NCBI RefSeq assembly: GCF_020283565.1
Contig: NC_060060.1
Coordinates: 620,001-684,000, forward strand
DNA from: Trifolium pratense
Lineage: Eukaryota; Streptophyta; Magnoliopsida; Fabales; Fabaceae
Reading direction: 5' to 3'
Length of the DNA: 64,000 nucleotides
The position numbers were made by a program, and so were the translations under genes. Below are positions 21,701-33,966 of the stretch, piece by piece (positions within the stretch are counted from its first letter, which is position 1; the number at the start of each line of letters is the position of its first letter). Below the pieces are notes generated by a model. The model made no database searches, was not told where the DNA came from, and saw nothing but the letters and a program-made list of their open reading frames with translations.

Positions 21701-24700
21701 GACCTTGGAAGTTGGAAGCTCTATCTGAAATTATTCAAGCAATTGTTTTGCTTCTCAATTCCTATTTTTATTGTCTTGCAAACTATGAGAAACTCTCTGG
21801 AGTTGGGAGTTCTCATACCCGTAGATAAAATTGGTTTCGAGATTAGGAAACAATTAGTAAGAGAGTTGTCGAGTTTTATTTGTGTTCTCTGGAACAACTG
21901 AGAACCCAAATTAGGAGAAGTAATTACTTAATGCTGTATATGCAGGATTCGAGAACCTGGTCTCCTTCACAAATATCACTACCCACTACCTAATTCCCTA
22001 TACCTTCACTGCATCACTACTCACTACCTAATTCCCTCTACCTTCACTGCTCTAGCTTAACCAATTAACTTCAGTAATAGCTTACAAGGTCTGCCTCTGA
22101 ACTAGCAAGGCCAGATTAACTGGGCTGGCCCATTTGATTCCTTGGACTCACTTGTATCCTTATTTATCCTGTTTTAAGTCTTTCAAAGGATTCTATAAAT
22201 TCCTTCCCACAATTTTATAGTCTATACCATCATCAACAATTTTCTATGAAGCTTTTAATCATTAAGTCAGCATTCAATGCAAACCAACAATATCAGTCAG
22301 ATGTGGCAACTGGTTTATTTTGCACAATTTAAAACTACAAAGCTAATGTGGATGCATTAGTGTTTTCAGCTCAATATCAAAAAGCAATAAGATAAATGAA
22401 TTTTGTAAGTATAAAAAATCACTTCCAGCCATTACTATTAGAACAATCACATTAAGCAAACATCTTGAAGATAAGGTCTGCTAACCTACTTGTATGTTTA
22501 CAATCTCAGGTTTAGCCTACCAAACTATCTGGTAGCTATAAACCGATGTAAAAATACATCAACAAATCATGTAAATTCAAAGGAAAAATTTGAATTTTAT
22601 AGACTGCCAAACTTTTCTTTTTGTTATTTTTCAACTCTAGTTTTATCTACTGTTCATTAAGAAATAAAGTTACCAAAAATTCCGAATCCCAACAATGGAC
22701 ATGAGATCTATGCTAAATTTCATGTAATAATCGATTTTTAGGTAATATAAATTTGATAAATGTTAGCGGTGAAAACTAATAAAATTGGGGCCAGAGAATA
22801 TGCTCAACAGATAACTTCTTCCATCATCCTAAAAGTTAGCACAGTTCCATGGAACATACTAGCATGAATAATAATCAAAACCAGTACTGATAAAAAGCAG
22901 AGGCGGCCAATCGCTCCCAATTAAAAAAGTACAGATGAATGACATGTAAATGTAATCATCAATGATAAGATTCCATTCATCATGAGAAAGGAATCGTAAG
23001 AAAATAAATCATGTTAATATAGGAAAACAACAAACTAGTACAATCATTGTTAAACTAAAAATGGATTCAAAGAGCAATAATAACAACACGGTTCACTTTA
23101 AAAGAGCCATAAGTTTAAGAGGAAACAACATTGACATATTTCAAATTTTGACAACCAGAACCTAAGTTGCTATCAACATTTATGATCAGTCAAGGAATCA
23201 GATCTACTATTTTCCATCTCAACTATACTTATATTTGTAAATAAAACAGCATCACCTCGGTTTCAACTTCTACCATTCAACAGAGTATCAAAGTTTTAAA
23301 TTGCAGTTAACGACCAACCACAATTAGGACCACAACATCGATGTTTTAGAAGTTTCCTCAACTGCATATCCATTACACTCACAGTTATCCCTACCTTCTC
23401 ACGATATTATGAAACGTAGCACAACCACAATAACAATTTAACAAATCTGACAATTCAGAAAGTGAACAACTTTCTTTAGAGTGTTATATAAGTCATATCA
23501 ACTATTAATAAATAAATAAATAAATAAATCATTGGTTGATATTACATTACATGCATACGCAAAACAAATCATGGTTGCATTCAGTGGCTATAGCATAGTG
23601 GAATTTGAACAAATCGCTATTATTCTGCAATACACTTAGTACAAAATAGCAAATTATAGCAATATTAAGTATCGGAATTTGAACAAACTGTTATTTTTTG
23701 TTTGTGATCAGTGACCAACAACACTCATTGCATTAAATTACAAATCCTCAATTTTCTCATTACTAGTTGAGATTACTTAACTCTACTCAGTACTCACTCA
23801 CGACAAGTCCGTTTTAGTGCAAATTTGGAATTGCAGTGAGTTTAACAAAATCATGGCGACACCGAGATTTTGTTGAAACTTTCAAATGTAGTTTTTTTAG
23901 TCAAAGTCACGTTATATCATTATCACTCCATAATTACACCTAGCTCACCGTCGTATAAAGCACAGACACGACACTAATAATAATATGAGAAACTAACATA
24001 ATTCAATGTAATTATATGTGTCGATCACCCGAACACGCCTAGTCCGAAGAGTGTCTGTGCTTCATAGTCGTCGTCAATCCAAACATTCACTTAATTTAAT
24101 ACATTTCATAACACAATTGAACTCGCACAAACCAAATCACATAGAACTTAGTTCTTCCAATTCATATATAGTGCCCGTTTGGATTTGACTTATTTTTTAG
24201 CTTATGAAAATAGTTTATGTAAGTAAATAAATAAACTTTTATGTTAATTCATAAGTTTTCACCTACAAACATTGCATCTTTATAAGATGTTTCGCATAAA
24301 CTACCTTAAAAAACTTGTAATAATACATAAAAGCTTATTTATTTGTATAAGTGTTTTCTCATAAGCTCAAAAATAAGTCATTCCAAACGGACCCAAAATC
24401 TACAACAAAAAATCATGGAAACTGAGCAGAATTGAGAAAACTACCTTACACACCGAAACCGCGGTCGACCTAGCTCGATCCAACTGCGAACAATAAACAG
24501 CATTAAACCTCACACCTTGAGATTTCAAAAACACAGCCAAAGCCCTAGCTTGCCGTTTCCCATTCGGCGTCAACTCCGCCGCAGAACATCTCCCACCAAC
24601 CAACTCCGGCGCCAAATTCAACTCACACTCACCATGACAAATCAAAAAAACCTCAACAACCTCATCATCACCACTAACTCCACTCACCGACGAAAAACTC

Positions 24701-25032
24701 CTCGAAAACATCATCCCAGACGGCGGTGACTGCAACGGCGGAGATTGCAACGGAGTCGGCGGAGCCAAAACATTATACGGATCCCATACTTTAATCGACG
24801 GACCTAATCTCGGCGTACCGAGAGATGACAGTTGAGGAGAAAGCGGAGATGCTGACGCGTGGCATGGTAGCATTTCTGGTTCTTGTTCTAGAACCTTCTT
24901 TGCCACGTGATGATGATGATGGTGATTACGTAATTGAGTTCTTCCGTTTATGTTAATGTTTCTTTCTTCTTCTTCTTCTTCTTCTTCTTCGTCGCTATCT
25001 TCAATACCTTGTGATGAATGATTTGCACCCAT
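18779..25032 (-). CDS. Histidine phosphatase / phosphoglycerate mutase-like protein
   Basis: Two exons, 25032-24445 and 19486-18779, joined in phase across a 4958 bp GT-AG intron, give 431 residues. The N-terminus MGANHS fits an N-myristoylation signal, followed by an acidic run (about 14-23), six histidines (about 37-42) and a proline/serine-rich linker. The phosphatase core starts VFLICHGECELN (His at about 133). Then come GGRCSAAELTPNGKRQARAL, YCSQLDRARST, ALSEISQGNWEGC, DRFQPDFTAPSGESLRQVE and the second catalytic His in GIFTHSVPIKCL. The C-terminus ends NDTAHLRLL. It resembles the Arabidopsis At3g05170-type family (recalled). The canonical RHG triad reads CHG here, while both histidines are kept. 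Substrate is unknown; glycolytic mutase activity should not be assumed. Confidence 0.9.
19925..22230. repeat. Possible decayed LTR-type element in the phosphatase intron
   Basis: Two stretches about 1.8 kb apart share diverged words in the same order: CATTTGTGTGATATTCTCT with GGACTCGAGAACTTG near 20028-20130, and TTTATTTGTGTTCTCT with GGATTCGAGAACCTGG near 21873-21960. Between them (20400-21650) the minus strand shows protein-like but stop-ridden patches. This looks like an old non-autonomous LTR element, without clear ends or a named domain. The rest of the intron (22231-24170) is AT-rich and featureless to me. Confidence 0.3.
24171..24394. mobile_element. Tourist-like MITE, second family copy
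   Basis: Ends GTGCCCGTTTGGATTTGACT and, complemented, GGGTCCGTTTGGAATGACTT, both continuing into TTATTTTTNAGCTTATGA. Same family as 16867-17078. No clean target duplication seen. It ends 51 bp from the donor site of exon 1 of the phosphatase-like gene. Confidence 0.7.
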
Positions 25033-25529
25033 TAAAACGACGTCGTTTGGTGAGATTTGAAATGTGTTTTGAGAGATCTAAGTTAATGAATTGAAGTGAA
25101 GAGAAGTAGATCTGGATTTTGATAATTAATTAATTAAGTAATTATTTTGTAACGTATTTTGGAGAAATGAATGTGTATGTGTTTGTGTGTAAACGGAGAA
25201 GAAGATGAAGAGAGTTGAAGACAATACACTCAAAGTTTTTAAGATTGTTTTTGGATTTTTTAAGGAAATTGATAATTCTTCGACAGTAAAATAACTAAAA
25301 TTTAACCAACAATAAATTGGTACTATAGGTTCTATTTTTGGCTCTAGAAAGAATTTAATAGAGAGAAGAGAATTTATTCTGTGTGTCAACATGTTCTTTG
25401 ATTGACGTTAATTTTTATTAATAGAGATAAAAACTTCATACTTATATAATAATAACTTAAAAAAAATTGATAAAAAGTTGAACTCGGGTTCTCACAATAT
25501 AACTTACAATTTGTGTCTCTATAAAATTG
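25033..25529. other. 5' leader and promoter region of the phosphatase-like gene
   Basis: Upstream of the minus-strand ATG at 25032. Contains GA-rich sequence at 25060-25220 that is plausible 5' UTR. No convincing TATA box chosen. Confidence 0.4.
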
Positions 25530-25680
25530 TCTTTTTTTTTTGATACAAAAGGGGCTAAAGCCCAAAAGAAAAGAAACTACAGCGAGATGACTCTAGGGGT
25601 AGTTATCCCCATAACATCAGCTAACAACAATGAGCTCAGACTCACATTACCCTATTCTCTTAAGTTAACATGTAATTTTT
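25530..25680 (-). mobile_element. 3'-end fragment of a LINE
   Basis: The plus strand begins with a T-run, then GATACAAAAGGGGCTAAAGC. Read on the minus strand this is a tail ending GCCCCTTTTGTATC followed by poly(A), as at 3' ends of plant L1-type LINEs. No coding part remains. Confidence 0.4.
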
Positions 25681-25857
25681 GAATTTTTTTTTGAATTGTT
25701 AGGTAACAGTACCCCGGATACTAGTTAAACATATAAAAAAATGAAATCAATAATAAAATTAATGATGAGAGATGATATTTTTTTTTACATCTTTAAGATA
25801 TTAAATGCACAATTTACAAGATAAAATTTTCATTTTGATATCCTTAACCAGACAAAA

Positions 25858-26270
25858 GTTATGGTGCATAAGTAACAAACTTATGCATGGTGCATAAGTG
25901 AATGTCCACCATCAGATCAAATAACACGTGTAATAATCCCCCCCCCTCTCAGCTCACACTCTCTCAGGTCTAAGCATCACGCATCATCTCGCCAAATTCA
26001 TTGCTACTTGTTTATGCAATTCATCATCCATTTCCCCAAATTCTAGGTTTGCGATTTCAATTTCAAATCTGAACCCTTTTTTTCCATCTTTGAACGAAGG
26101 AACTCGATTGCGACTGATTTAGGTGTAGATTGGTGAAATCGGAGCACTTAGATAAGAAACAAGTGACGGCGATAACATCATTGAGCTGAGAATGTGAAAT
26201 CCTAGACGATCCGGCAGAGAGATACTCCGGTTATGGTGCATAAGGCATGTTTATGCACCATGCATAAAAT
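25858..26270. repeat. Inverted-repeat-bounded segment (possible MITE or foldback element)
   Basis: The left edge holds GTTATGGTGCATAAG and ACTTATGCATGGTGCATAAG (25858-25900). The right edge holds the mirror pair, GGTTATGGTGCATAAGG and TTTATGCACCATGCATAAA (26229-26268). The interior (25910-26220) is C/T-rich, then GC-richer and resembles a plant 5' UTR more than a transposon. Ends and target duplication are not resolved. Confidence 0.4.
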
Positions 26271-26272
26271 CC

Positions 26273-26466
26273 CAACATAATTGCTTCGTACACCCCAGCC
26301 CATTTTGTCATACACCCCAACATAATTGTTTCGCACACCCCAACTCATTTTGTCATACGCCTCCCCCCCTCAACATAATTGCTTCGTACACCCCATCTCA
26401 TTTCATCATACACCCCCCAACATAATTGCTTCATACACCCCATTCCATTTCGTCATACACCCCCCA
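26273..26466 (+). repeat. Minisatellite, four copies of a 45-53 bp unit
   Basis: Units start CAACATAATTG at 26273, 26318, 26371 and 26418. Each continues TTCGTACACCCC, then CATTTTGTCATACACC. The array directly abuts the inverted-repeat segment. Non-coding. Confidence 0.85.
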
Positions 26467-26677
26467 AGCCCATCTCCAAACTAGTTGCAACTAACGATTA
26501 TCATTTCTAATTCACTTTTCTGTCCAAAACCAAACCAACACAAACAACAACACGAAATCATCATTCATCACCATCACAAAAATCATCATCATCACCGTCA
26601 TCGAAATCATCATTTATCACCAAGTTTGAGATTAGTGATTGAAAATGGTTTCTTAATAGTATATCAATTCTTAATAA

Positions 26678-27495
26678 TCTATATATATAAATCCTAAATA
26701 GTTCTCCTACCACTAATCTTAACCCTAATTATATTAACCAATCATAGCTTTTAAATCATTTTCTTTAAAAAATAAATAATAAAAAAATTAACAATTGTAA
26801 TTAATTGTTTATTTAGCCACATGCCACATTATTTCTAATGATTTGTCATATGTCACATTTAATTTGAAGCATTCATATGTCTTTTCATTTCTATTCATAC
26901 ACCATTATCCTTTTCATATGCCCATTTTAATTACCAAGAAATCTAATGGTTTCCGATGAAAAGTTTTTTTAAGCAATGAAAAGTTGTAAAAATTTAATTT
27001 CATATAAGCACCTATCTTTTCGTTGGACATTATAAATACTTTTTTATTTCTTTGTTTGTTTTTCAATTCTTTCCACCACCTTAGTCATTTGAAAATAATT
27101 GATTTTCTTCTTTACCTATGTTTTTTTTATCTTCCTTTCACATTCACCTCTTCATCCTTCTTATTTTTTCATGTTGTTCCTTTTTTTTTTTTGGTACAAT
27201 CATGTTGTTCCTTTTTAATGTGCTTGCTCATGGTATTAGGTAATAGTTCGTCATTTTAACTATTTTCGTTTCCTCCCTTAATTACTTGCATTCAAGATAT
27301 TTACAGCGGTAGTTTTAATTCATATGCTTTGAATATCTATAAAATCTTTTGTTTTGTAGATATACTAATTTACATTGGTTGATCTAACAAATACTTTATT
27401 TTAATTTTTGTCCAGGTAGATATTACTATCATCATGGAAGTAGGACTTGGTGTGGTTGCTTATATATTTATAATGTAATACTACTATTATGCAAT

Positions 27496-27568
<73 letters not shown>

Positions 27569-28354
27569 TACCACTAATCTTAACCCTAATTATATTAACC
27601 AATCATAGCTTTTAAATCATTTTCTTTAAAAAATAAATAATAAAAAAATTAACAATTGTAATTAATTGTTTATTTAGCCACATGCCACATTATTTCTAAT
27701 GATTTGTCATATGTCACATTTAATTTGAAGCATTCATATGTCTTTTCATTTCTATTCATACACCATTATCCTTTTCATATGCCCATTTTAATTACCAAGA
27801 AATCTAATGGTTTCCGATGAAAAGTTTTTTTAAGCAATGAAAAGTTGTAAAAATTTAATTTCATATAAGCACCTATCTTTTCGTTGGACATTATAAATAC
27901 TTTTTTATTTCTTTGTTTGTTTTTCAATTCTTTCCACCACCTTAGTCATTTGAAAATAATTGATTTTCTTCTTTACCTATGTTTTTTTTATCTTCCTTTC
28001 ACATTCACCTCTTCATCCTTCTTATTTTTTCATGTTGTTCCTTTTTTTTTTGGTACAATCATGTTGTTCCTTTTTAATGTGCTTGCTCATGGTATTAGGT
28101 AATAGTTCGTCATTTTAACTATTTTCGTTTCCTCCCTTAATTACTTGCATTCAAGATATTTACAGCGGTAGTTTTAATTCATATGCTTTGAATATCTATA
28201 AAATCTTTTGTTTTGTAGATATACTAATTTACATTGGTTGATCTAACAAATACTTTATTTTAATTTTTGTCCAGGTAGATATTACTATCATCATGGAAGT
28301 AGGACTTGGTGTGGTTGCTTATATATTTATAATGTAATACTACTATTATGCAAT

Positions 28355-28415
<61 letters not shown>

Positions 28416-28778
28416 TTTTATTTATTTATACTTTTTTATGTTTGCATTATATATATTTTGCTTTTAATTTAGAGATTGATGTACTTTATCTATATGTATA
28501 ATTGTGTTTCTCCGAGTAATTGACAATGTTTATGCTTAATAATTGATTTGTTTGTTTGATTTTTGGTTACAAAGTTGGAAGAACTTGAAGAATTATGTTT
28601 GTACCAAAAAAACAACTTATGAACTATGTATGTCATTGCCTAAAAAAAATGTATGTTCATGATTTTTTTTTAATTTCAAGTTTCAACTATAGGTCATTCC
28701 TCCTTCAATTATTTAAATTTTTTAGTTGACGTTATATTATAAACAACAAATAACACCCGTGGACGGGTAAGGGTCTAG
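26678..28778 (+). mobile_element. Non-autonomous Helitron with internal tandem duplication
   Basis: The 5' end is A|TCTATATATATAAATCC. The 3' end has a short hairpin CCCGTGGACGGG followed by TAAGGGTCTAG|T. Insertion between A (26677) and T (28779) without target duplication is the Helitron rule. No Rep/helicase coding sequence is present. The same termini recur at 58924-60411, which supports both ends. The body is dominated by two near-identical 0.85 kb copies. Confidence 0.9.
26706..28412 (+). repeat. Direct tandem duplication inside the Helitron, period 861 bp
   Basis: Copy 1 (26706-27566) and copy 2 (27567 to about 28412) both begin CCTACCACTAATCTTAACCC and both end in long (AT)n runs (27499-27566, 28357-28411). 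Visible differences are mainly a poly-T length (near 27180/28041) and the (AT)n length. The duplication starts 28 bp inside the Helitron 5' end. Confidence 0.92.
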
Positions 28779-28866
28779 TATATGATCAAAAACCATATAT
28801 TGCTTGCTTCATGTAAAAGAAAATATTCTATTTGAGCTATGTTTTGAAGGGCTTGTGTTATTTATT

Positions 28867-29062
28867 AATTTTTGAAAACTTGATATCCGGCCTTATCAAT
28901 TCCACCGCTTACTTGCGGGGCCCTATTTAAAGCCAGAGTTTTTTTGCTCTGTATGGACTTAGGCCACCGAAATTGGCACCAGTGAGAATCGAACCTGAGA
29001 CCTTGAGAGGAGCATACTTCAAGGACCCAAGCCAACACCACTAGACCAAACCCAAGTGGGTT
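28867..29062 (-). mobile_element. Au-type SINE
   Basis: A perfect 17 bp target duplication GGCTTGTGTTATTTATT at 28850-28866 and 29063-29079. On the minus strand it starts near GGTTTGGTCTAGTGG (A-box) and has GGTCTCAGGTTCGATTC (B-box), then a tRNA-unrelated body. This is the layout and wording I know from legume Au SINEs. Confidence 0.9.
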
Positions 29063-29079
29063 GGCTTGTGTTATTTATT

Positions 29080-29844
29080 GATGTGTTCTCGTTTTTTTCC
29101 TAGCCATAAGCTAATTAGAACTTAGGCTTTGTTTTGAATGACCATGGAAAAGCCACCGCGTCTCCACCTTAAATGGTGGCTGTGATCCAATCAGAAGCAT
29201 CTTTTCAAATCCATACTTACAATCCGATTCCATCTTCTGAAGAGATCCACAAACCTTTTTCCAAGCTTTATGAGGAATCAGTGTTCTCGTCATTGTATTT
29301 GTTGTCACAGAATTAGAGAGTATTTCTCTTGATCATACATGTCCCAGAATCCTGTAAGTCAAAAGGTGGTGGATTTAAATTAACAAGATATCATAATCTT
29401 GTTTTATGGAATCCTGACATTGTTTGCAACAAATTTCATAGTAAGATTGGAAACAACTCAGGTCCAATTATCCTATAGAATTTTACATACAAGATTGTCA
29501 GATACATATATGATTGTTAGAATTGGTTCAAACATCATATGCAGTTAGGGAGTGAAACTCTTACAATTAAGGTGGAGATTGTTGGGGTTGATAGATAAGT
29601 TTCACATTGTCCAATCTCTTAAATAGAGAAGTTAAATATAAGCTATGGGAGAAGTCTTACATTGCTTAGTGTGGCGAAGCAAAGGAGAGACCAAAACTAT
29701 ATAGTACCAGTTTCACTAGCAGGGATACCGTCCCCCCTAAAACACAACATGTTTTGGCGAATGCTATGTTTAGTAAAATTGTTAAGGACATGAAAGTTAA
29801 CTTTCAATTGACTACCAGACAGAAAGCAGTTTTTGGATGTTTGT
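29080..29844. other. Spacer with LTR-like remnant
   Basis: No gene supported. GGTGGAGATTGTTGGGGTTG at 29571-29590 looks like a copia polypurine tract joined to an LTR start, but no second LTR or domains were found. A 65-residue minus frame at 29111-29308 has no recognised family. Confidence 0.4.
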
Positions 29845-30640
29845 AGGCTGCCCATGCTCAGGATTTTCTTCTACTTATCTCAATCGAGGGATTAGACCAA
29901 CATATGTCCCCGATAGAGTATCGCACTGTCCCCAAATATCGTTTGATGATTCCTTTATTTCCTGTTGATGAGGTATGCCATATCTATCGTAAAGCGTGTT
30001 TGAATAGATTTGGGGAGCATCCAGTCCATTGTCGAGAGCTTCCAGACTTCAAATACAAACACGACTTTGTTCGGGATGTTCTTTTTGATGTTTTTACATG
30101 TGCAGGAGTATTTGTGAAGAAAGAAGCGCTTGTGAACTTCTTGACGGACCCATTAGTCCTTTCGGTGATGCCAGAAGTCGTTTCGATATACGATTTTATC
30201 TAGTTTCTATTTTATTTATTATTCCTGATCCGGAAGTAACCTTTTCCTTTCCTTGGGCGGGGAGATCTACATTGAGGTCAGCCGATGTTCTGGTGTATGG
30301 ATGGGTAGGAGGAAAACATGCATGTGTGGACTTGATTGGAGTTTCCCCACTTGTGGGATTGACGACTGAGAATTTTACTGTAGGACAGACGACTCTAAAA
30401 GTTGCTTCAAGCAAAGTGACCAAACATGAGAGAGCGTGTTCTGACAATCAACATACATTTATACCATTTGCATTTGACACTTTTGGTTTACTAGCACCAG
30501 AGGCTGTGAATATTTTAAAAAGAGTTCAAAAAGTCATGCATATCAATATGGTATCTCATATGTCTCTAGATGTAGTATTTAAGAAGATTGGTTTTGCCAT
30601 CCAAAAATGATTACAGACACAACTTGTTGCCCGTTGGCAT
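29845..30640 (+). pseudogene. Broken remnant of a reverse-transcriptase-associated plant protein
   Basis: The reading starts AAHAQDFLLL near 29848 and continues MSPIEYRTVPKYRLMIPLFP, CRELPDFKYKHDFVRDVL, then in another frame [40 protein letters not shown] and IGFAIQK. It matches from memory the C-terminal domain found in plant proteins annotated as putative reverse transcriptases (AAHAQDW ... RHN..RD ... PAD.L...W.GG...CVD). The frame breaks after about 30150, where roughly 100 bp of non-matching AT-rich sequence with a stop interrupts the match. Not functional. Confidence 0.65.
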
Positions 30641-31653
30641 TCCATTCAAGTATAATTATCTTATATATATAATATCTCCATCTTCTTCCTCTTCAAATTG
30701 AATTTTTTCAATCATCGTCTAGAGATTAATGAGATTGCAGCTACTGAATGCTATTAGATATCAACTAAAACTAATTATGTGCCATATGATATTGATGATG
30801 GAGGGAAGGGGCTTTTACTTATGTCTCAGTGAAAAACTTGCTTTGGCTTTTGGACTATTAAGTACACATGTTTGGTTCCACTATAATGATGAAGAACCCT
30901 TAGAGTTTTAATTTTAGTTTGGGGATGATTTTGATGTTTTTATCTTTTTTTTGTCGTTTTAGTTCCTCGATTTTTTTTTTCACTTTGATTCCTAACTACG
31001 TGGCATGAGTTTTTAATGTCAAATAACACGTCATGGTCAACATAGTCAAGCAATGGTTCACGTCAGCAACAATAAATCGTTTTCTGTTTCAAGTTAACAT
31101 TAGGGGACTTCAATGATTAACGAAAAATAAATTTAGAGACTTTAAAATATTTTTTTTAATGATATGGCGATTATTATGACAACGAGTGACACTTTCAAGC
31201 ACTAACATGATTGTTTACTCGACTAATTTGTTTTATTGTTTTGTTTTTTTTATTTCCATTTGATAAAAAAAATCAATACCGATTGTATTTGTTGTCAAAA
31301 TATATAATAAAAAATCATACATACCACATGGTAAATATAATAGTCCTTGCAATATAATAGTCCTTGCCTTAAAATATGTACTATGTAATAGCTCAGCACT
31401 GCATGATTAACCTATAATATAATAATAATAATAACGTATTTTATAAAAATAAAAACGTACAATAATGTAACTCGCGAATGGAATTGGAGAATATTTTAAT
31501 TTTTTTTTGAGCAATATTTTAATTTTTTTGATGAACCGGGGAATATTTTAATTGACTTTTTTTTTTATCTATATTTATCTATATATTTTTTTTGGTTACA
31601 TAAGAGAAAAAAGAAAAGAAAAAAAGAAAAGAAAAAGAAAGACAACAATGGGA
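30641..31653. other. Non-coding stretch
   Basis: AT-rich sequence with homopolymers. At 31490-31550 the phrase AATATTTTAATT is repeated three times. The part 31560-31650 is probably the T/A-rich tail of the minus-strand LINE remnant that follows. No gene seen. Confidence 0.5.
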
Positions 31654-32095
31654 TTACTCCCTAATAAACTCTATACCCCAAGCATCCTCCAAAAGAGGTC
31701 TCAACAGATCATTAGGCGGAGTAGAGATCTTCATCAAAGGCGAGTTTGAGATATCACCCATTTTTGCCAAAATATCCGCACAAACATTTTCCTCACGTAG
31801 CGTGTGAATAATAACCACCTCCCAGTTATTTTCTAGCATCCTTGGGATACTATGAATCTCATTAGCAAAACAGTGATGCGCTGTGACCCCTTGCTTGATT
31901 AAATTAACTGCGAGCAACGAATCCGAGCAACAGAGAACTTTACGGTAACCATTCTCCCAACACAACTTTAATCCTTGCCATATAGCCATGATTTCAGCAC
32001 ATAAAATATTTTTTTACTGTTGCAGCTCCATGATAACCCCAAATAAAATCACCATGGTTGTCTCTTAGCAACCCGCTATAACCTGCAGAATTTAT
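31654..32095 (-). pseudogene. LINE remnant, RNase H-like (RVT_3) domain
   Basis: Minus-strand reading AEIMAIWQGLKLCWENGYRK, SDSLLAVNLIKQG, IIHTLREENVCADILAKMG: the RNase H-like domain at the end of plant L1-type LINE polyproteins. Upstream (32000-32090) GYSGLLRDNHGDFIWGY belongs to the same domain in another frame, so there is at least one frameshift. Confidence 0.75.
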
Positions 32096-32722
32096 CAAAT
32101 ATATAATATAATATAAGTTCCTCACTAAAAAAAACTCTTAATTGACTTTGCTCTCTCATAAGAATAATAGTTTCTCTCTCATAAGAATGAGTCTGACACT
32201 TTTCTCTTAACTTATAATTTCCTTATCATTTCTAATGTTAATTATAACATAATTTTTGTTAGAGCTGCTATAAAAAATTTGCTGTTGAGCCAGGTCAATT
32301 AACCACGGTTGAACCATGGCTACCTTATAAAGGACCTATCGTAACACACACTTTTAGAGTTTTAGTGATGCCTTTGTCACTGGATATCACTTTTACCTAC
32401 AGTTATCTTTAGCTATCACTTTTCATATTTTTGGAAAAAAAAGAAAAACATGAATAGTTTTTGGATCTTGCTTCATGAAACTAAAAAGTTAAGAACTAAA
32501 AAAGAAAGAAAAGAAAAAAATATGCATTAAAAATACCAAAATTTATACTTTTAAGATGTTAATGCACAAGTTTTAAGATAATTTTATTATTTTTAGTTAC
32601 TTTAACTAGTGTCCCGAAGGCACTAGTTAGCATTTGCCATAGTTTTTTACTCTTTCTAGAAAATAAATTACTTTCTTACCAAAAAATATAAAAATAAATT
32701 ACTCACTAACAAAAAAAAACTC

Positions 32723-32846
32723 TCAGGTCAACTGACAGAAATGCTGAAATTAATAGTGTCGGACGTCAGGACCGGGGTTCGAACTCCGGTCACTTCATTT
32801 TGTGTGAGTTTTCAAGGACTTTGTCATTTCGTCTATCAACAACAAC
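32723..32846 (+). mobile_element. tRNA-derived SINE
   Basis: Body with B-box-like GGGGTTCGAACTCC at 32774-32787 and an (AAC)n/poly(A) tail. It is flanked by imperfect copies of AACAAAAAAAAACTC (32708-32722 and about 32847-32862). Edges are approximate because the duplication is A-rich. Confidence 0.6.
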
Positions 32847-33799
32847 AAAAAAAAAAAAACTCGAGCAGAATCGCATTTCTCTTCAAATCGCTTCCATCTT
32901 CAAACCACCGATTATCACTTCTTCTCCAACTACCGATAAACACTTTCTCTTCAAGCGCCAATAATCGTTTTCCTTCCACACTGATCGAAAATCATTTTCC
33001 TTTAAATGGCTAAAAACTATTTATCATTTTGATCATCTATTGAAACTTGTTAATCGTTTGCTGCAGAGGGAATTTTGTTTTCGTCACAAAAATCGGTTGT
33101 TTTTTCTTAAATCAGGTACATATATGCTACCAACGCTTTCTTAAAGGTTGGAGTTATTTTCTTGACTTTCTTTTGTTTTTTTATTCTTATACTTTAGGAT
33201 TGAAATTTGAAGAGAGCACTTTATTTTGGTACAAGAGAGCACTTATAAATTCTAATAATATATTTTTTTCTCAAGTAATTTAATAATTAAAATTACACTT
33301 AAAAAAAAAATTTAATAATTAAAATTTTATCTTTAAATATGAATAATTGAAATGTTCGAAATTAAAATTTCAACTTTTATATGTAAAATATGATATCGTT
33401 GAACTTAAATCTCGTGAACACTTTTTTTAATTGAACATTCTGTGATCAGTTTTCTTCCAATACCAATTGCTACCCAAAATGTCATAATCCGTAGTCAATT
33501 TCAAATTTTCCTTTTGTTGATATATTGTCAATATCAAATTCTTAATGTGTGTAGTTGGACTTGGTTCCACTCATTCAATTAAATTCATTCACTAAAAATA
33601 TAAAAACCTTGGGACCATACCAATATACCATCAACCACAAAAAGGATATTTTTCTTAAAATAATTTAGTGGCTAAATTTATACACCATATTATAAAAAAA
33701 TACATAAAAAAAACTCTACCTTTAAGTGAATAATACAATCATGCCTATACAATACAATATCTATACCAATTAAATTAAGTTCACACTACACTATTTATG

Positions 33800-33953
33800 A
33801 TTTTTTTTTAACTATCAGTTTAATCGAGTTCGGAGTCAGTTTTTGCTTCAGGTGGTTCTAGCCTCCTCCCAATCGCAGCTACAGAGGATTGAATCGCGAT
33901 CCTCCTTACTGAATTTAGCCGATCACCATTAAATCGACTAAAGATTGATATAG
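33800..33953 (-). mobile_element. SINE with T-tail on plus strand
   Basis: Flanked by ACTATTTATG (33790-33799 and 33954-33963). On the minus strand it has GATTTAATGGTGATCGGCTA (A-box-like), CGATTCAATCC (B-box-like) and ends in poly(A). A clear relative lies at 42377-42523. Confidence 0.7.
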
Positions 33954-33966
33954 ACTATTTATGTTT

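Noticed and set aside
26273..26466. CRISPR-like regular repeat array
   Set aside because: Plant nuclear DNA; units are contiguous without unique spacers and vary in length. It is a minisatellite.
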